64,000 nucleotides of DNA from Megaleporinus macrocephalus. Its lineage: Eukaryota > Chordata > Actinopteri > Characiformes > Anostomidae. Every line of letters begins with the position of its first letter. Within the stretch, counting starts at the first letter, position 1. The notes beneath the pieces are model-generated. The model worked only from the letters and a program-made list of their open reading frames with translations. It was not told the origin of the DNA and searched no databases. This document shows, piece after piece, positions 59,842-64,000 of this stretch. The stretch covers positions 5,146,155-5,210,154 of the forward strand of contig CM038704.1 of NCBI GenBank assembly GCA_021613375.1, given 5' to 3'. The translations under genes and the position numbers were made by a program.

Positions 59842-60883
59842 AAACTCTACTAACTAAAACAAATAACTGAAAGGTTGCCTTTTCTTGAAAAATATAATTT
59901 ACTATTAATAATCAATGGTGATTTTACTAGTTACATATACAAATTGGAATAGTATAGTTTGTACATTGTTAACATGATTGAAAAATTAGGGCTTCTCCAC
60001 TGCAGTATTTCAGATTAAACTGTAGTATATGTAACCCATGTCACTGTAAGCTGTAGCATAGACTGGCAAGACCACTGTCACTGTTGGTTTATTGACATTA
60101 ACACATGCTGTTCCCTTAAGTACTAACTTCAGATTAATGGTAAAAAAACTCAATTGGTGCTATTTTGCTTTAAAAACTGCAGTTCTTTATTAGCAGAGAG
60201 GATATTAAATCAGGTTTTCACATTTGTTTATTAGTGTCCAGGCTGTTATATTGCTAAGCTACAGTTCATTGCAACAGAGCATCTCCACCTATTTGATACT
60301 CTTCATCTCCATGTTCAGGGCAGAGACATTGTGTTGTTAAATGGTGGTAGAGACTGAATGCACTCAGCGGAAGGGAATTGGTTAAAATTTATTTGTTCTG
60401 TTACAAACCTAATTTTAGTTAGTTAACAAATATAGTGTATAATATTGTATATTTTTAATATTCTTGTTAGATTTTATGAGGTTTCATAGATATTAGCAGT
60501 TTTGCACTAGATCAAATACACACAATCTAATACACATCAAATGATTAATAATTGTCTTTTGCCAACAATTATATTATTATTGTCTTTTGTCTTGGGGTAG
60601 AAGGAAGTTTGTCTAGGTTGCATGAACACATTCAATCTTCCTAAAAAGCCTAGGCTAGAGACAGTAGATTTACTCATTAAGAACATGTGGCTACAAAAAC
60701 ATTATAAAATACATATCTGTAGGTTATAGACTCAAATAAGTTCTTGCCTTTCTTACTAGTTTATCATCTATATGTACAAATGTGCAATTATATTCATTCT
60801 GCAATCTTCATTCAGAAACGTGTGCACACCACAACACATTACATAGGACATACAAAATCCACTAAAGCGTATGCAAAGTGCAA
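59842..60883. other. Intergenic between OR9 unit and OR10
   Basis: AT-rich, without recognised genes or transposon ends. It includes the OR10 3' flank (60740-60883). Confidence 0.55.
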
Positions 60884-61828
60884 TTACAAGGTCTGTGTTT
60901 TTCTTTTATTCCTTTCTTTTAGTAATGTGCACAACAGGTACTTTTTCATATAACATCTGAACATCTGATCCCTTAAACCATAAACGATAGGACTTACAAA
61001 CCTGGGCAAAATATGGATAAAGATGTAAATTGTAAATCGTATGTCATTTAAAAGCATAGGAAAGAGAGAAACTAACACACTCTGAAGTAGCGGGTCAATG
61101 TACATTAACATGCAGAGCAGAAGCTGCAGGCCGTGCAGGAGGATGGTATTGCGAGCCTTTCGGGCATCTGCCCCAGTGGCCTTCGCAGCAAACATTATCT
61201 TGAAATAAGTAAAGACTAAAGTGAACCATACGAAGGACAGATAAACCAGATATAAGACTTTTCTTTTCTCCACCAGGAATGGATGGTTGAACACAGTTTC
61301 TCGACTGCAGATGATGATAGAATGAAAGAATGATAAAGGCTCAGTGGCTAGAAGAAAGAACAGATCAGGAAGAATGGTTATGGCACTGAAGACCCAAATC
61401 AGGCCAATTAGGATGTATGTTCTGCGTACAGTACAAATCCGCATGTGATGTAATGGGTTACAGATAGCAATGTAGCGCTCCACAGCCATGCCTGCCAGAT
61501 TCAGTGGAGTGTTTAAAGTGGTGAACACTGCCATCATTACAAGGAAGCAGCAGAAAGAGACATTGATTTTATAAAAAATGTAGGAAATGACATTAAGCAA
61601 CACTGCAGCTGTTAGCTGAATCATGTCATTTATAACCATATGGATGAAGAGGATATAACGAGGATTCTCATTAAAGATCTCGTGCTTGAAAAAAGTGTGG
61701 ACAAGTGTTCCATTAATGTAGTTGATGGAGAAGTACAAAACCACAACAATCACATTTTTGGTCACAGCTATTGTATTTGAGTCCCTCCCTTTAGTTTGGG
61801 TGATGTTGTTGTATGTTGAGAAATTCAT
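60884..61828 (-). CDS. Odorant receptor, 131-2-like family (OR10)
   Basis: A 314-residue 7TM receptor starting MNFSTYNNITQTKGRDSN. Motifs are ENPRYILFIHMVINDMIQL, FYKINVSFCCFLVM (Lys replaces Thr of OR9), MAVERYIAIC, TVRRTYILIGLIW, ADARKARNTILLHGLQLLLCML, and PRFVSPIVYGLRDQMF. ECL2 has FHSIIICSRE with the conserved Cys. Here the codon before the ATG is GTA, so the start at 61828 is unambiguous; this supports the same ATG in the paralogues. The acceptor TTCTTTAACAG|CTTT lies 44 bp upstream. Sister of OR9. Confidence 0.95.
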   Translation of the reverse strand: MNFSTYNNITQTKGRDSNTIAVTKNVIVVVLYFSINYINGTLVHTFFKHEIFNENPRYILFIHMVINDMIQLTAAVLLNVISYIFYKINVSFCCFLVMMAVFTTLNTPLNLAGMAVERYIAICNPLHHMRICTVRRTYILIGLIWVFSAITILPDLFFLLATEPLSFFHSIIICSRETVFNHPFLVEKRKVLYLVYLSFVWFTLVFTYFKIMFAAKATGADARKARNTILLHGLQLLLCMLMYIDPLLQSVLVSLFPMLLNDIRFTIYIFIHILPRFVSPIVYGLRDQMFRCYMKKYLLCTLLKERNKRKTQTL

Positions 61829-61872
61829 TACTTGCTGCTTTTTGCACCACAGACCAGTTTCTTCAGATAAAG

Positions 61873-62145
61873 CTGTTAAAGAATGGAAAAGAAATTAAAA
61901 AGAAAACATTTAATATTCATCCCATATTGTAGTAAATACTGTGTAAACATTTCTTTTTCTTTAAACCAGGGAAACAGAAACAAGTGACATGTAAATTCTA
62001 TTCATACTAAGTAAATGTGGTAAAAAAAAAAATAAAAGATGGTACAGATACAGTATACAAGGTGTTTTAATCTTACCTTGTAAGTCGCTTATGAAACATA
62101 AGTTTGTGCATGCTTTTATTGAAGCTGAGGACCAAAGGGTCAGCC
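61873..62145 (-). promoter_or_regulatory. Predicted OR10 promoter, first exon and 5' UTR intron
   Basis: The core is TTCAATAAAAGCATGC (complement of 62108-62123). The best donor in the set, ACAAG|GTAAGA, starts the intron at 62076; the acceptor ends it at 61873, giving 204 bp. The G-rich block upstream reads AGGGAGGGCTGACC. Confidence 0.6.
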
Positions 62146-62989
62146 CTCCCTACTTAATTCCAGACAAATAAACAGACAACACTGATCCTAAGTGTAATCC
62201 CAAATGTCTCTCTGTGAGATGTAGTGTCTTTCGCCAAACAGAAGGGGGACAAAGAGGTCCTGAGGCAACAAAACATCCCAGTCATTCTGAATATCACCAC
62301 TATGTTTCAGTGTTGAATGTCAAATTATATTTCTGCTGTGAAACGCAGTATTTGCTTCACAGGCCTGTCCATAGAAAATTATTCCAAAAGTTCCATAAAT
62401 TGTCCAGGAGTTTCTTTGCAAATGAGACACAAGCATTGATGTTTCTTTTGTTTGACAGTGATTTCTGCTTTGTTGCTCCTCTATGAATATCACTTTTACC
62501 CAGACTCTTTCCTACTGTAAAGTAATGAACACTGACCTTAGCTAAGGTTAGTATGACCTGCTGTTCATTAGCTGTGCTTCTGGAATATTTAGTGACTGCC
62601 TTTGTCTCTGTACTTGGAAAGACTTTTTGGTGGTAAAATTGAGTATGAATGAATTTTACATTTAGTGGGACAGGCTGCATTCAAGCCTGGCTGTGTTTAA
62701 TTTAGTGAAATTTAGTCTATTTTTGTTTTTGGTTCTTTTATTGTTGGTAGAAAATCACGAAATAGCTTTATTTCACATTTTCACAAACTTATCGTAAAAT
62801 CTAACAACAAACAACAATGTGGTGGTGCTTTACATCAGTCCCAGTGCACTGTGATGGTAAAGCCAGAGTAGATTTGGAACTCAGCATCCTTTGAGTCAGC
62901 AGTGTTGGTGACCTTTACACACCATGCACTTCAGCACTTGGCCACACTGTGCTCTAACTACGTGGTCTGACACATTGTGGCTAAATTGC

Positions 62990-63222
62990 TAATTGTTTCT
63001 ACTTCAATAATACCACTTAGAGTTGATTGTGGAATATTCAGGAGGGAAAGAACTGATTGTTGTAACAGTGCCATCCTAATATGGTGCCACACTTGAATTC
63101 AGTGAGCTCTTTAGAATGGCCCATTCTTTCACAAATGTGTATATCTGTGCCAGTAGAACTGAATGAAACACTTAAATTCAATGGATAAGAAGTCCCAGTC
63201 TTTTTGTCTATGTAGTGTATAG
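62990..63222 (-). mobile_element. Mariner-type transposon remnant (same insertion as 58366-59296)
   Basis: Bases 63015-63215 (ATTGTGGAATATTCAGGAGG, AGTCTTTTTGTCTATGTAGTG) parallel 59050-59296. The flank beyond (ACACTTAATCTTTACATTTTACAGCA compared with 59350-59382) is also shared. The insertion therefore predates the duplication that made OR9 and OR10. Most of the element is lost here. Confidence 0.7.
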
Positions 63223-64000
63223 TGTACTTAGCACTTAATCTTTACATTTTACAGCAAACAGTAAACCAGACCTAAAGTATCTCACAGTTATAGTATAGCT
63301 GTATGAAATAAACTAAAGATGCTGGTTCGTGCAGTAGAAAATTGATTGCAATGCTAATTAAAATTGAATGCATCAGCAGTTAATCTAGTAAGCATTAATG
63401 GTCACTATTTAAAGTCCTATGCAGGTGACTGTTTCTTATTTTTTTATTGTTTTGCAGATAGAGCAAAACTGTACATATCAAATATACAAACATCTATACA
63501 AAGCCTAATACAACCTACAAATATGCCAGAACAACAGTCCCTTTATTCTAAACTTCTGCAACCATATATGCTCTCCTTTAAAATTTGGTTAAATAAAATA
63601 CCACCATTTATTCTGTTGTTTGTTTGTTATTCGATGTTGTCCTTTTGTTTGTGATGCTGTAAAATTAGGATATTTCTTGATTTTTCCACTCACCATGGCA
63701 AACCAAAAACCTGAATCAATCCACTTTCCCATTTTTCAATGTTGATTTTTAATATGAATCAAATGGCAGAAAATAATGTTGACATGAAAGGTTCTCTTTG
63801 TCTAATATTACCTGAAATATAAAAGAATTTACAATTGATACTAAAAGGTGGGTCATCCAGTTACAGCTGGGTTAATACATTGGAGATGAAGAATGAATAA
63901 ATAAATAGTATAGATGAAGATAGTGATCCTTGTGACAGTACTGTTTACGATGGGTGTAATTGTGTTGGATCCAAACCTGTGTCCAGCCAGATGCCTGTGG
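63223..64000. other. Shared upstream flank of OR10, then unassigned sequence
   Basis: The stretch 63230-63755 is collinear with 59340-59840 (ACTAAAGATGCTGG, ATCTAGTAAGCA, CAACCATA, TTTCTTGATTTTTCCACT). Beyond 63755 nothing is recognised. Confidence 0.65.

Overview
The window is nuclear DNA from a teleost fish. Single-exon 7TM odorant receptor genes, Tc1/mariner and hAT DNA transposons, L2-like LINEs, a DIRS-type element, Ty3/gypsy retroelements and long (TA)n arrays occur together. The repeats near 27.2-27.4 kb and 57.8-58.1 kb look like ones common in otophysan fishes (carps, catfishes, characins). That narrower placement is an inference.

The backbone is a tandem cluster of odorant receptor (OR) genes, all on the minus strand and all of the family usually annotated in fish as 'odorant receptor 131-2-like'. 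Ten copies look intact, with start codons at 5308, 10356, 22554, 29345, 35182 (split by an intron), 39163, 44882, 52189, 57266 and 61828. One truncated pseudogene lies at 47258-47835. The copies arose by repeated local duplication. Three fairly recent pairs are visible: 3721-6006 with 8050-11055 (OR1/OR2), 36202-41215 with 41782-46752 (OR6/OR7), and about 56310-59840 with 60884-63755 (OR9/OR10). The last pair carries a mariner-type insertion that predates the duplication.

Layout: 1-2490 nested LINE fragments and a decayed Tc1 element; 3721-6006 OR1 unit; 6882-8046 a minisatellite, a DIRS tyrosine-recombinase remnant, and Tc1 and L2 fragments; 8050-11055 OR2 unit; 11056-12110 a DIRS-type reverse transcriptase remnant; 12160-20040 a retroelement graveyard holding two Ty3/gypsy elements with integrase upstream of reverse transcriptase (Gmr1-like order), one of them interrupted by a solo-LTR-like insertion with a perfect 5-bp target duplication; 21619-22860 OR3; 23132-24471 (TA)n arrays and a hAT MITE; 24480-28400 a gene-free stretch with a homeodomain-site cluster that is a candidate cluster enhancer; 28431-46752 OR4 to OR7; 47258-49201 the OR pseudogene and a Tc1 element; 51245-63755 OR8 to OR10 with transposon remnants.

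The OR genes share a predicted architecture: a TATA-like box, a splice donor about 40-50 bp downstream (so a very short untranslated first exon), an intron of about 0.2-1.2 kb, and a 3' splice site 3 to about 50 bp before the start codon. OR5 additionally has a phase-0 intron inside the coding sequence, placed exactly where intronless paralogues carry an exonic GTGAGT. No tRNA, rRNA or CRISPR locus is supported.
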